DNA from: JALYJG01 sp033763555
GTDB lineage: Bacteria; Pseudomonadota; Alphaproteobacteria; UBA9219
Direction: 5' to 3'
Assembly (NCBI GenBank): GCA_033763555.1
Contig: JANRKK010000002.1
Location: forward strand, 1 to 48,273
Length of the DNA stretch: 48,273 bases
Numbering within the stretch: position 1 is the stretch's first letter; every line of letters starts with the position of its first letter. Shown here piece by piece: positions 15,938-23,641 of the stretch. The notes beneath the pieces were generated by a model. It searched no databases. It saw only the letters and a list, made by a program, of their open reading frames with translations, and was not told the origin of the DNA. Made by a program: the position numbers and the translations under genes.

Positions 15938-18082
15938 CTACATTTTCAGCCAGATGGCGCGCAGGATCGCCGCCATCACCAGAAGGATCGCCAGAAAACT
16001 GCTGAAAGCCGCAGCGATGGGCTTGCCCGTCGTTTGCACAATGTTGTTGCGGTTGGCGAGGCTGGCTTCCAGACCTGCGACTTCTTTCAGCGTACTGAGA
16101 TAAAGCAGCCGTGCCGCCAGAAATTCCTGCTGGTCATATTCAATGCGGCGCGGATCATCGACCAGGCGCAGCAGCGTGCCCAGATCGCCGCGTGATGACG
16201 CCTCGCGCAACTGCTTTTGCAATTTGTCCTTCAGGGATTTGCCGAGATAGCGGCGGATGGACACTTCCAGAAACGGCGTCAACCAGGCCGCAAGGTTCGG
16301 CACGGCATCGGGGCCGTAGCGGTGCTGCATCTCGCTGAATAAGGTCAGCAACGCGACGCCCTTGCGCGGTGAGGTATCCGGCGCAGCCATGGCGTTAAAC
16401 AAAGTCTCGCTGCGCTTTTCCCGCGCGATCAGGAAGGCGGCGATATGCCTGTCCATTGGCTCATGCGCGCGGCCCCCGCCGCCGCCCACGCGTTCCAGCG
16501 CCGCCAGCAGCGCCTTGGGCGTTGTGACATACTGGCTACGCAACATCGGGCTCAGGCAGGGCAGATTGGGGTTAAGCTCGTACAGCACCCTCTCGATGCC
16601 ATTGCCGAGATTGGTTTTTTCGATCAGCCCCCTCATTTTTTCAAATTGCTGGCCAATCGGTACAAGCTCGGTCTTCGCCTCTTTCTGCATATTGACCCAG
16701 AAAGCCACCAGCTGGCTGGCGATAATTTCGGACAAGGCGGGCAGATTGTTGCCATTGGTGATCAGCGCTTCGGCCAACATATTGGCGATGCCGCCCGGCA
16801 TCATCGACAGGCCGCGGTAACGGATGGGCGCACTGGGGTCGAGCGCGATGCAGACGCGCGTCACCAGCTGATCTTCGTAATGCGCGACCTTGCCGCCTTC
16901 CTTCAGGCTGGATTGCGCATCCAGCAATTCATTGGCGCGCTCTTCGTCACCCGCAGCGCGGCGCAGCCATTTGTCGATTAACCCGCTTTCGATGGCGCGG
17001 GCGGCTTCCGCCACCTGTCCGGCCATCGCCGCGGCCAAGGGACGCGTCTGCCAGTAGGGTTTGCCGCCGAAATCGATATGCCGTGAGGCGCGCCGCCCGG
17101 CATCGGCGCTGCGCGGCGTCATGCGGCGGCCATTCAGCCAGTGCTCAAGGTCAATTGCCGTCCAGCGCGTCCGCGCGTCATCCGCCAGAAGCCCGCGCAA
17201 AATTTCGGCATGCGTTGGCGACAGGCGCGTGTTGCCGATCAGAGCGCCGAAGCTGCCGCGCTCCATCTTCGCCTGAATGACGGCGCGGTCATCCAGACCT
17301 TTCAGTAGATTCTGGCCCAAAATGAACAGCGCCAGCGTCACGCCAAAAGCATAGCTGTCATCGGCCGGAGTGCCCGGACCGCGGCCCAAAGGCAGGCTCA
17401 TGGCACGCTCCAGCGGCTCAAACAAGGCGGGCTGGCCGACGCCCGCAGGCGCGGACAGGCACTCGCCTAATTGAGGTGGTGCGGCACCACCGAGACGCCA
17501 GAAAATATTGGTGGGCCGGATGGCGTTATGGACATTGCCTGTGCGCGCCAGTTCGGCCAGCGCACCGATCAGCGGCGTGATGAAAGAATGATTGATGACA
17601 TCCTCACCCGGTGGCGCATGCGGTTCATCCACCGCGTTTTTCATGCGCGGTGAGGATGGCGTCTGGTAAGCCAGCGCGAAATAGCGCATGCCGTCCGAAG
17701 GCCACAGCGCCACACCGCTGTCCAGCAACCGCAAAAATGACGGGTGGTCGATGTTGCGCATGGCGTTGATGGCATCAAGGCGTGGCGGCAGCCCCGTATT
17801 GCACAGAATGGCCATCACGCTGGCCGCATCGCCCTTCAGCCGCGCGGCATAGGCCGGACCACCCACGGCATTGTAGGCCGGGAGAGGTGAGGCCGGGATA
17901 ATCTCGGCGCGATTGCCGAAGGGCACGCTGGCGCTAGCGGCGGCGGATGTTTGAACGGCGGGAAGAGCCATGACGGGGATGTCCGGAACGGCGAATCGAG
18001 GCTTGAAATTACGCGAAATCAGGCGGTTGGGCCAGAAGGATATGATGCCCGCAAAAGACTGGCATGCCTTGTCTTTTGCCAA
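15938..18082 (-). CDS. Predicted membrane-anchored protein pseudokinase
   Basis: A 714-aa protein with a degenerate Ser/Thr-kinase-like domain (about 75-345). The catalytic-loop position reads HNAIRPTNIFWR (about 178-189): compared with HRDxKPxN the Asp is Ala and the Lys is Arg. No DFG follows (QLGEC at the equivalent place), while ADDSYAFGVTLALFILG (about 233-249) matches the subdomain IX pattern DxxxxG. The middle part (about 345-680) is helical and unrecognised; the last 30 residues contain one transmembrane helix (AAFSSFLAILLVMAAILRAIWL). The start is TTG 18082, with AAAGGAG 11 bases upstream; ATG 17971 is an alternative. It probably has a scaffold or signalling role, not catalysis. Confidence 0.65.
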   Translation of the reverse strand: MAKDKACQSFAGIISFWPNRLISRNFKPRFAVPDIPVMALPAVQTSAAASASVPFGNRAEIIPASPLPAYNAVGGPAYAARLKGDAASVMAILCNTGLPPRLDAINAMRNIDHPSFLRLLDSGVALWPSDGMRYFALAYQTPSSPRMKNAVDEPHAPPGEDVINHSFITPLIGALAELARTGNVHNAIRPTNIFWRLGGAAPPQLGECLSAPAGVGQPALFEPLERAMSLPLGRGPGTPADDSYAFGVTLALFILGQNLLKGLDDRAVIQAKMERGSFGALIGNTRLSPTHAEILRGLLADDARTRWTAIDLEHWLNGRRMTPRSADAGRRASRHIDFGGKPYWQTRPLAAAMAGQVAEAARAIESGLIDKWLRRAAGDEERANELLDAQSSLKEGGKVAHYEDQLVTRVCIALDPSAPIRYRGLSMMPGGIANMLAEALITNGNNLPALSEIIASQLVAFWVNMQKEAKTELVPIGQQFEKMRGLIEKTNLGNGIERVLYELNPNLPCLSPMLRSQYVTTPKALLAALERVGGGGGRAHEPMDRHIAAFLIAREKRSETLFNAMAAPDTSPRKGVALLTLFSEMQHRYGPDAVPNLAAWLTPFLEVSIRRYLGKSLKDKLQKQLREASSRGDLGTLLRLVDDPRRIEYDQQEFLAARLLYLSTLKEVAGLEASLANRNNIVQTTGKPIAAAFSSFLAILLVMAAILRAIWLKM

Positions 18083-18130
18083 AAGAAGCCTATCTCCTTT
18101 AGGCTGAATTGAGGTAAAAGCGGATTATTC

Positions 18131-19060
18131 ATGCTCTCATCATTTTCGCAACAGGCACCACCTGCCAAAACCCATGATGCCGACCCCGTACGGGATGTCG
18201 GGCTGGAAAATTTTTTGCCGGAAGTGATCGAGGCGTCGAAGCATCATCTGGTCATCGTCGATTTCTGGGCGCCCTGGTGCGGGCCATGCAAGCAACTTGG
18301 TCCCGTGCTGGAGAAACTCGTCCGCGGCTATAAGGGCGCGGTGCGGATGGCGAAAATCGACATCGATCAGAATCCGCAAATCGCCCAGCAGATGGGCGTG
18401 CAATCCATCCCTGCTGTTTTCGCGTTCTTTCAGGGCCGTCCGGTGGATGGTTTTATGGGCGCCCTGCCCGAGGCACAAATCAAAAGCTGGCTTGAAAAGC
18501 TGGTGAAGGCCACGGGCGGCGCGGCGGAATCGGACGGCGTGGAAAGCGCGCTGAAACAGGCGGCGGATTTTCTGACGGCCCATGAGATTCCCTCGGCGCA
18601 ATCGATTTATGCCGAACTTCTGGATGAAGATCCTTTCAACGCGCCTGCCTATGCGGGATTTCTGCGTTGTCTGATCGCGCTCGGCGATTTGGCGCAGGCC
18701 AAGCAGATGTTTGAAAAAGCGCCTGCCGATATGACCAAGGACAAGGCTTTTGACCCGGTCCGCGCAGCAATTGAACTCGCAGGACAAACGGCCGATGGCG
18801 GTTCCGTCACCGAATTGCAGCAGAAACTGGAGCAAAACCCGGCGGATCATCAGGCACGCTATGACCTCGCCATGGCGTATTACGCCGCCGGACAGAAAGA
18901 AGAAGCCGTTGATCAATTGCTGGAGATCGTGCGTCGCGCGCGCAGCTGGAATGAAGAGGCGGCGCGCAAACAGCTGGTGAAATTTTTTGAAGCCTTCGGC
19001 CCCACTGATCCTTTGACGATTGCCGCGCGCAAGCGCCTGTCGTCGATTTTGTTCGCATGA
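18131..19060 (+). CDS. Thioredoxin-TPR protein, YbbN/CnoX-like co-chaperone
   Basis: A 309-aa fusion of an N-terminal thioredoxin domain and C-terminal TPR-type helices. The thioredoxin part (about 22-135) has IVDFWAPWCGPCKQLGPVL with active-site C50 and C53, and the cis-Pro segment QSIPAVFAFFQG. The rest (about 145-305) consists of TPR-like repeats (AQSIYAELLDEDPFNAPAYAGFLRCLIALGD and later DLAMAYYAAGQKEEAVDQLLEIV). E. coli CnoX (YbbN) protects substrates from oxidation and hands them to chaperones, but lacks the canonical CGPC; here the CGPC is intact, so redox activity is likely. It overlaps the next gene by 4 bases. Confidence 0.87.
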   Translation: MLSSFSQQAPPAKTHDADPVRDVGLENFLPEVIEASKHHLVIVDFWAPWCGPCKQLGPVLEKLVRGYKGAVRMAKIDIDQNPQIAQQMGVQSIPAVFAFFQGRPVDGFMGALPEAQIKSWLEKLVKATGGAAESDGVESALKQAADFLTAHEIPSAQSIYAELLDEDPFNAPAYAGFLRCLIALGDLAQAKQMFEKAPADMTKDKAFDPVRAAIELAGQTADGGSVTELQQKLEQNPADHQARYDLAMAYYAAGQKEEAVDQLLEIVRRARSWNEEAARKQLVKFFEAFGPTDPLTIAARKRLSSILFA

Positions 19061-19737
19061 GCGCCGTCGCTTCCGCCCGCGCCCATGCGCCTTCGGCACT
19101 GCCGGATATTCTCCCGATTTTTCCGCTGACGGGTGCTGTGCTTCTGCCGAATGGGCGCCTGCCACTGAATGTTTTTGAGCCGCGCTATCTCGCCATGGTC
19201 GATGATGTGTTGGGCCAGGGCCGGATTATCGGCATGATCCAACCCACCGAGCCGGAAACCAAGGACAATCCTGTTCCCTCGGTTTACCGCATCGGCTGCG
19301 CCGGGCGCATTACGTCTTTTTCCGAATCTGACGATGGGCGATTCCTGATTGCCCTGACGGGCCTGTGCCGTTTTTCCATCGCCGAGGAACTGCCGCTGGA
19401 CAAGCCCTGGCGGCGCGTGCGCCCGGACTGGAGCACATTCCTGCACGATCTCAACCCGCCCGCCGAGGATATCGCCATCGACCGCCCGCGGCTTATCCAG
19501 GCGCTGGAGCCCTATTTCAAGGAAGAAGGGCTGCAGCTGGATTGGGGCATGGTGGAAAATACGCCCAACGATGTGCTGATCTCGGCGTTGGCGATGATCT
19601 GCCCGTTGGAGCCCAACGAGAAGCAGGCGCTTTTGGAAGCGCCCGATCTGGAGGCGCGCGCCTCGGTTCTTACGACCCTTCTGGAGATGGCCTGCATGCC
19701 AAAGCCCGCGGAAGGCGAGGGCGGCGCGAAACATTAA
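19057..19737 (+). CDS. Lon-protease N-terminal (substrate-binding) domain protein
   Basis: A 226-aa stand-alone LON substrate-binding (PUA-like) domain without the ATPase or protease parts of Lon. The signature PIFPLTGAVLLPNGRLPLNVFEPRYLAMVDD is at about 22-52, followed by RIIGMIQP and the IGCAGRITSF strand. Such proteins sit next to thioredoxin-TPR and Trm112 genes in many Alphaproteobacteria, as here. Its exact role is unknown. It starts within the stop of the previous gene (ATGA). Confidence 0.87.
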   Translation: MSAVASARAHAPSALPDILPIFPLTGAVLLPNGRLPLNVFEPRYLAMVDDVLGQGRIIGMIQPTEPETKDNPVPSVYRIGCAGRITSFSESDDGRFLIALTGLCRFSIAEELPLDKPWRRVRPDWSTFLHDLNPPAEDIAIDRPRLIQALEPYFKEEGLQLDWGMVENTPNDVLISALAMICPLEPNEKQALLEAPDLEARASVLTTLLEMACMPKPAEGEGGAKH

Positions 19738-19748
19738 GGGAGAAATGT

Positions 19749-19958
19749 ATGGCACAGGATTCAAATGCCCGACGCGCCGACCCGCGGCTTCTGGCGATGC
19801 TGGTATGCCCGGTGACAAAAGAGGCTTTGCGCTACGACGCCACGCGGCAGGAATTGATCAGCGACAAAGCCGGACTGGCTTTTCCCGTACGCGACGGCAT
19901 ACCCATTATGCTAGTCGATGAAGCGCGCAAACTGGCGGATGAAGCCGCCAGATCCTAG
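19749..19958 (+). CDS. Trm112-family protein
   Basis: A 69-aa protein of the Trm112/UPF0434 family; in eukaryotes and some bacteria such proteins activate methyltransferases. The motif LLAMLVCPVTKEALRYD is at about 15-31, followed by LISDKAGLAFPVRDGIPIMLVDEARKL (about 37-63), the standard family layout. Only one of the metal-binding cysteines (CPVTK) is kept, as in other bacterial members. ATG 19749 has GGGAG upstream; longer readings in this frame would run through the Lon-domain gene and are not used. It converges with the prepilin gene, overlapping by 4 bases. Confidence 0.85.
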   Translation: MAQDSNARRADPRLLAMLVCPVTKEALRYDATRQELISDKAGLAFPVRDGIPIMLVDEARKLADEAARS

Positions 19959-20605
19959 CGGATAGCAAGAACCTGATAGAAGAAATAGCCTTCGCTGGCG
20001 TCGGTTGCGTTGTTGTTCTGAACGCAGCCAATCGGCTTGCCGAAGAGCGCCGCAGGCCAGGCCGCCAGAAGCGCAGCGTCATTGCTGGCGGAGGTAAAGT
20101 CGCCCAGATCATTGACAGCAGGCGTGGCGAGGGCATTCGCGCGAGCGTTCACTTCGGTGCAAACACCCTGCGAAACGCGCAACACAGCCAGCTGTTCCGA
20201 GCTTGCCGTACCCAGGCCACCGATACCGCCCGTGGGGTAGTACCAGACATCATTGCCGGGATCATTGGCTAGCGTGACGGAAGGCGCTGTGATACCGCCA
20301 CCGTTTGGCGAGAACAGAACATTGTTTGAGCTGCTGTCGGCATTTTTAGCGTTGAAATCGATGGCGCCGAATTGCGCGATATCCTGAAGCAGCAAGCGAT
20401 CGACGCCGATTTTCAAATTTTCGCCGATCTGGATGAGAGCGGAAGCGCGCGTCCGGTCGCTTTCCTTGCTGGTGCCCGCCGTGAAGGAACCGCTGCCTGC
20501 CGCGATGGCCGCAGCCAGGATGGCCAAGATGGCGATGATGAACAGGATAGGGCCGATCGCGATGCCGGATTGGCTGGCGAAGCGCCGCTCTGATGCATGG
20601 TCCAT
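19955..20605 (-). CDS. Atypical type IV prepilin-like protein
   Basis: A 216-aa protein with a short basic leader (MDHASERRFASQSG) and then one long hydrophobic segment (IAIGPILFIIAILAILAAAIAAG, about 15-37). This is the layout of type IV/pseudopilin subunits, but the usual Glu at mature position 5 is missing. The rest is a globular, Gly/Asn/Ala-rich domain with two cysteines (in GVCTEV and IGCVQN) that may form a disulfide. ATG 20605 is chosen because GGGGGAG lies 7-8 bases upstream. It ends the pilus-assembly cluster and has its own promoter, as expected for an abundant pilin. Confidence 0.65.
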   Translation of the reverse strand: MDHASERRFASQSGIAIGPILFIIAILAILAAAIAAGSGSFTAGTSKESDRTRASALIQIGENLKIGVDRLLLQDIAQFGAIDFNAKNADSSSNNVLFSPNGGGITAPSVTLANDPGNDVWYYPTGGIGGLGTASSEQLAVLRVSQGVCTEVNARANALATPAVNDLGDFTSASNDAALLAAWPAALFGKPIGCVQNNNATDASEGYFFYQVLAIR

Positions 20606-20779
20606 TTTCATTCTCCCCCGCTTAAATATTCCCCAAAGGCTCTTCACCTGCGCCTGCAAACCCAGACTTACGGCGCCCTGAAAATGGACGAACCCAGCCT
20701 CATTCTGGCGCAAATTGATTAACAAAAAACTGGTGAAAAAGAACTTGGGGCAGGACTAGCCTAATGGACTGATTCTATT

Positions 20780-20808
20780 AGTAAAGATGCCTTTTCTCTA
20801 AAAGTCAA
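20780..20808 (-). promoter_or_regulatory. Sigma-70-like promoter of the prepilin gene
   Basis: Minus-strand TTGACT (20803-20808) and TTTACT (20780-20785) are 17 bases apart, about 165 bases before the prepilin start. The intergenic stretch 20606-20835 is AT-rich and has no other gene. The leader would be long, so a second promoter closer to the gene cannot be excluded. Confidence 0.45.
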
Positions 20809-20835
20809 CGATGAAGGGCCGGGATTCGGTGCGGG

Positions 20836-21351
20836 TTAATTCTTTCCTTTCGGCTGTTGCGCTTCAAAGGTGATGCGCTCACCCGTCAAAACGGTGCGCA
20901 TCAATTCATTGCCAGTACATTTGCCGACGCAGAAATCCTGAATCGACCAGCGGAACTCAGGCGACACCGTATCCATATAACTGAGGGCCGTCAGCCATTG
21001 CCGGAACTTTCCACCGTCATTCGCCGAAACCATGATATTCGACCCGCGAAGCGCAAAATTAATGTCCGCGAAACGGCGCTGCATGCGATCGATGACCATT
21101 TGGGCACTGCGCGGATCCATGGGTTTATGGGCGATTTTCGGGATATTGGGCTCGACCGCTGTCGCCATCTCGGCTTCGCGGCGGGTGGAAACCGAGAGGC
21201 TGAGCGTATAAATGGCGAAGACTACCATCAAAAGTGCGGCGGCCCAGCAGACACTGACGACAACTGTCGTCGCACGATCAAAAGTTTGCACGGCCTTCGC
21301 CATCATTTGCGGCGACAGAGATTTCAAAAAGGCGCGCGAGTCGAAACGCAT
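20836..21351 (-). CDS. Small bitopic membrane protein of the pilus locus
   Basis: A 171-aa protein with one transmembrane helix (about 28-52, TTVVVSVCWAAALLMVVFAIYTL) after a cytoplasmic N-terminus, then a periplasmic domain with two cysteines close together (FCVGKCTG). The layout is like small inner-membrane platform components of type IV pilus or type II secretion systems (PilO/GspM-like size), but no family is recognised. Its ATG overlaps the stop of the upstream PilO-like gene (TAATG), so the two are co-translated. Confidence 0.62.
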   Translation of the reverse strand: MRFDSRAFLKSLSPQMMAKAVQTFDRATTVVVSVCWAAALLMVVFAIYTLSLSVSTRREAEMATAVEPNIPKIAHKPMDPRSAQMVIDRMQRRFADINFALRGSNIMVSANDGGKFRQWLTALSYMDTVSPEFRWSIQDFCVGKCTGNELMRTVLTGERITFEAQQPKGKN

Positions 21352-22418
21352 TATTTCTTCCCCTTGCCCGAAGCTTCGTATTCCGCCTGGGCATTGTTGC
21401 CAATGGCGACGCCCTGCGGCGTAGTTTCCAGCGTTTTGCCGCCCAGCGCATTGATGCGGTCGGCGGTTACGTTAGGCGGTATGATGGCGCGCCAACGCGT
21501 TTTATTTTCCTTGATTTCGTAAATTTCCAGAAAGCCGTTGATCGCCAGCAGCCCATCATTCAGATCGGAAAATTTCGCCAGCTGTTCGCGCATCGGCGTG
21601 GCGCGCAGGCTGTCGGCCGTTTTCATCAACGCCAGTGCTTTTTCATCCGTACGTTCCTTGACTGAGCTGAGATCATGCCGCGCGGACAACAAGGAAGCGC
21701 TGACCAGCAGCCAGACCAGAAGGGCCAGCGCCGCCAGCCCCAAAGCTCCCAACACACTGGTGGCAGCCAGGATACGGCGCGCGCGATCCTCGAACAGAGA
21801 TACGGAATACCAGGGAATGGGGGTCAATTGCATGATGCGGTCAGGCACAAGCTCGATGACCGGAGCGTTACCAAGTTCGCGTGCCGTGCGTTCGGCCTTG
21901 GCGCGTACAACCAGCGTCGTGCCGCGGTAGATTTGCAGGCTGTCGCCAGCGATGGTCATCATGGTGGCGGTTTCGTCGCTGTAATAGGTGTAGCAGACGG
22001 GCGGTGTCGCGGCCTCTTTCATGCCGGGCAGCAGCGAGGCGAAGGGGCACCAGGTGTTGGGATGCGAAGCCAACTCGCTGGAGCGCACGGCCAGATACCA
22101 GATACGATTTTCGACCGATTGCCAGACCACATGGACACGTTCGGTATCGCAGGCTTCAGCAGCGGCGTTCCAGACAATATCTTCTTCCTCGCCCGCGACG
22201 CGTGGGCAGGTACCACCGATGATTTCCGACGGAAAATAATATTCGTCGAGCGCACCGATGGAGCCCGTCAAGGTACGGGCCAGCATGGTGGTCGAGCTGG
22301 CGGTCTTTTTCTCGTCCTTCGGTGCGCCGCCACCCGCGAGCGTTTTGGCGCCGCCCGAGGCCAGTTTTTCCAGGCCGCTGGCCAGCTGTTTGGTGTACTG
22401 GGCGAGATTGATGGCCAT
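21351..22418 (-). CDS. PilO-like type IVb pilus accessory protein
   Basis: A 355-aa protein with a soluble N-terminal half, one central transmembrane helix (about 221-246, AATSVLGALGLAALALLVWLLVS) and a periplasmic C-terminal half. This matches the outline of PilO-type proteins from R64/BFP-like type IVb systems more than the canonical PilM/N/O set, but the match rests on layout and position. The N-terminal half is Cys-containing (GGTCPRVAG, EACDTE, TWCPFAS, PVCYTYY). ATG 22418 starts 3 bases after the pilR-like stop; longer readings in this frame lie inside the pilR-like gene and are rejected. Confidence 0.58.
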   Translation of the reverse strand: MAINLAQYTKQLASGLEKLASGGAKTLAGGGAPKDEKKTASSTTMLARTLTGSIGALDEYYFPSEIIGGTCPRVAGEEEDIVWNAAAEACDTERVHVVWQSVENRIWYLAVRSSELASHPNTWCPFASLLPGMKEAATPPVCYTYYSDETATMMTIAGDSLQIYRGTTLVVRAKAERTARELGNAPVIELVPDRIMQLTPIPWYSVSLFEDRARRILAATSVLGALGLAALALLVWLLVSASLLSARHDLSSVKERTDEKALALMKTADSLRATPMREQLAKFSDLNDGLLAINGFLEIYEIKENKTRWRAIIPPNVTADRINALGGKTLETTPQGVAIGNNAQAEYEASGKGKK

Positions 22419-22420
22419 GG

Positions 22421-23638
22421 CTATTCGCGGAGGGATTTGAGGCTGTCGAGGAAGCTCTGGTTCTGAATGGTCAGCAGGTAGATCATCGTCAGAACCGTTG
22501 CGCCGAAGAAAACCATCATGGTGATGATACCGAGAATCGTAATCCGCCGCTGGTCGGATTTTGCCATAAGGCCACGCTCGTCGGCAATCGCGCCGTAAAC
22601 TTCCGACAGCTGCTCGACGGACTGGATGGTGGCAATCTGGTCTTTTTCGGCCTTGCTCAGAGGCCAGCGGCCCAGCGCGCGCGAAGGTTCCACGCCCGCC
22701 ATGATGCGGCCAAGGCTTTCCGTCCAATAGGAGCGGGTGGATGCCTCAAAAACACCGTCGCGGATGATGGAAATCGCATCGGCCAGAGGCACCTTGCCGC
22801 GCAGGAGGCGCTTCATTAGTTTGCAAGTGTCCTGCAGGCCGACATTACGGAAATAATTGGAGAACACCGGGAGCTTCATCATCAGCCGCGAGGTGAAGTG
22901 ATCGGGGCGATGGCGGTTCATCCAGTACATAGCGCCCAGAACCACGCCACCGACCATAATCCCGGTGATCAGGAACAAAAGTGTTCCGTTGATCATGGTT
23001 GCGACCTTGATGGCATGCTCGAAACGTTCGATGTCTTCGGGGTTCGTGCTTTTGACGCCCTGATTTTTCAGATAGGGAATAAAGCCAAATTGCGCGCCCC
23101 AGATGGCACCAAAAATGTTGATGATGTCGAAGGACAGCCAGCTCAGCGCCACCATGATGGTCTTGTACTGCTTGCCTTTTTCTTCGGTATGTTCGATGGC
23201 GTGCTGAATAACGCCTTTCAGGTCGCCTGCGCGTTCGCCCGCCGTGATGATCGCCATGGTCGGCGCATCCATCAGGCGCAGCGCGCGCAAGGCTTCCGAA
23301 AAGGAGCCGCCGCCCTTCAACACCGTGCGCGTTGGCAGAAAGACCAGACGGCGGCGCGGATCCTGTTCGCCTTCAATGATGTTGAGCAGCGCGGTGCCCG
23401 CCGAGGTCGTGGCGCTTTGGAAGCGCAGCGCGCGCAGCAATTGCAGTTGCCAGGTGCGGGAGCGCACATCCATCCATTCCAGCATGGGGGGCTTCTGCTC
23501 GCGGATGCTGATCGGCCAGAAGCCCTTGTTGCGCAGCTGGCGGCGCACGGCGGAAATATCCGGCAGGTAGAAATCATCCTCCAGGATGTTCACGCCGCCG
23601 GGGCGGGGCTGGGCATAGCGGGCATGGTACAATTTCAT
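22421..23638 (-). CDS. Inner-membrane platform protein PilR/GspF-like
   Basis: A 405-aa type II secretion F-family protein, the polytopic platform against which the assembly ATPase works. Two T2SSF domains are visible, the first including ITAGERAGDLKGVIQHAIEHTEEKGKQYKTIM (about 130-161). Transmembrane helices are at about 163-186, 215-240 and 373-396. It resembles the PilR/BfpE branch of type IVb pili because of its position after a PilQ-like ATPase. It begins 3 bases after the ATPase stop. Confidence 0.85.
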   Translation of the reverse strand: MKLYHARYAQPRPGGVNILEDDFYLPDISAVRRQLRNKGFWPISIREQKPPMLEWMDVRSRTWQLQLLRALRFQSATTSAGTALLNIIEGEQDPRRRLVFLPTRTVLKGGGSFSEALRALRLMDAPTMAIITAGERAGDLKGVIQHAIEHTEEKGKQYKTIMVALSWLSFDIINIFGAIWGAQFGFIPYLKNQGVKSTNPEDIERFEHAIKVATMINGTLLFLITGIMVGGVVLGAMYWMNRHRPDHFTSRLMMKLPVFSNYFRNVGLQDTCKLMKRLLRGKVPLADAISIIRDGVFEASTRSYWTESLGRIMAGVEPSRALGRWPLSKAEKDQIATIQSVEQLSEVYGAIADERGLMAKSDQRRITILGIITMMVFFGATVLTMIYLLTIQNQSFLDSLKSLRE

Positions 23639-23641
23639 GCT

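Noticed and set aside
21351..22727. Longer 458-codon reading of the PilO-like gene
   Set aside because: The first 103 codons lie inside the PilR-like gene and look like frame noise; ATG 22418 directly follows the PilR-like stop.
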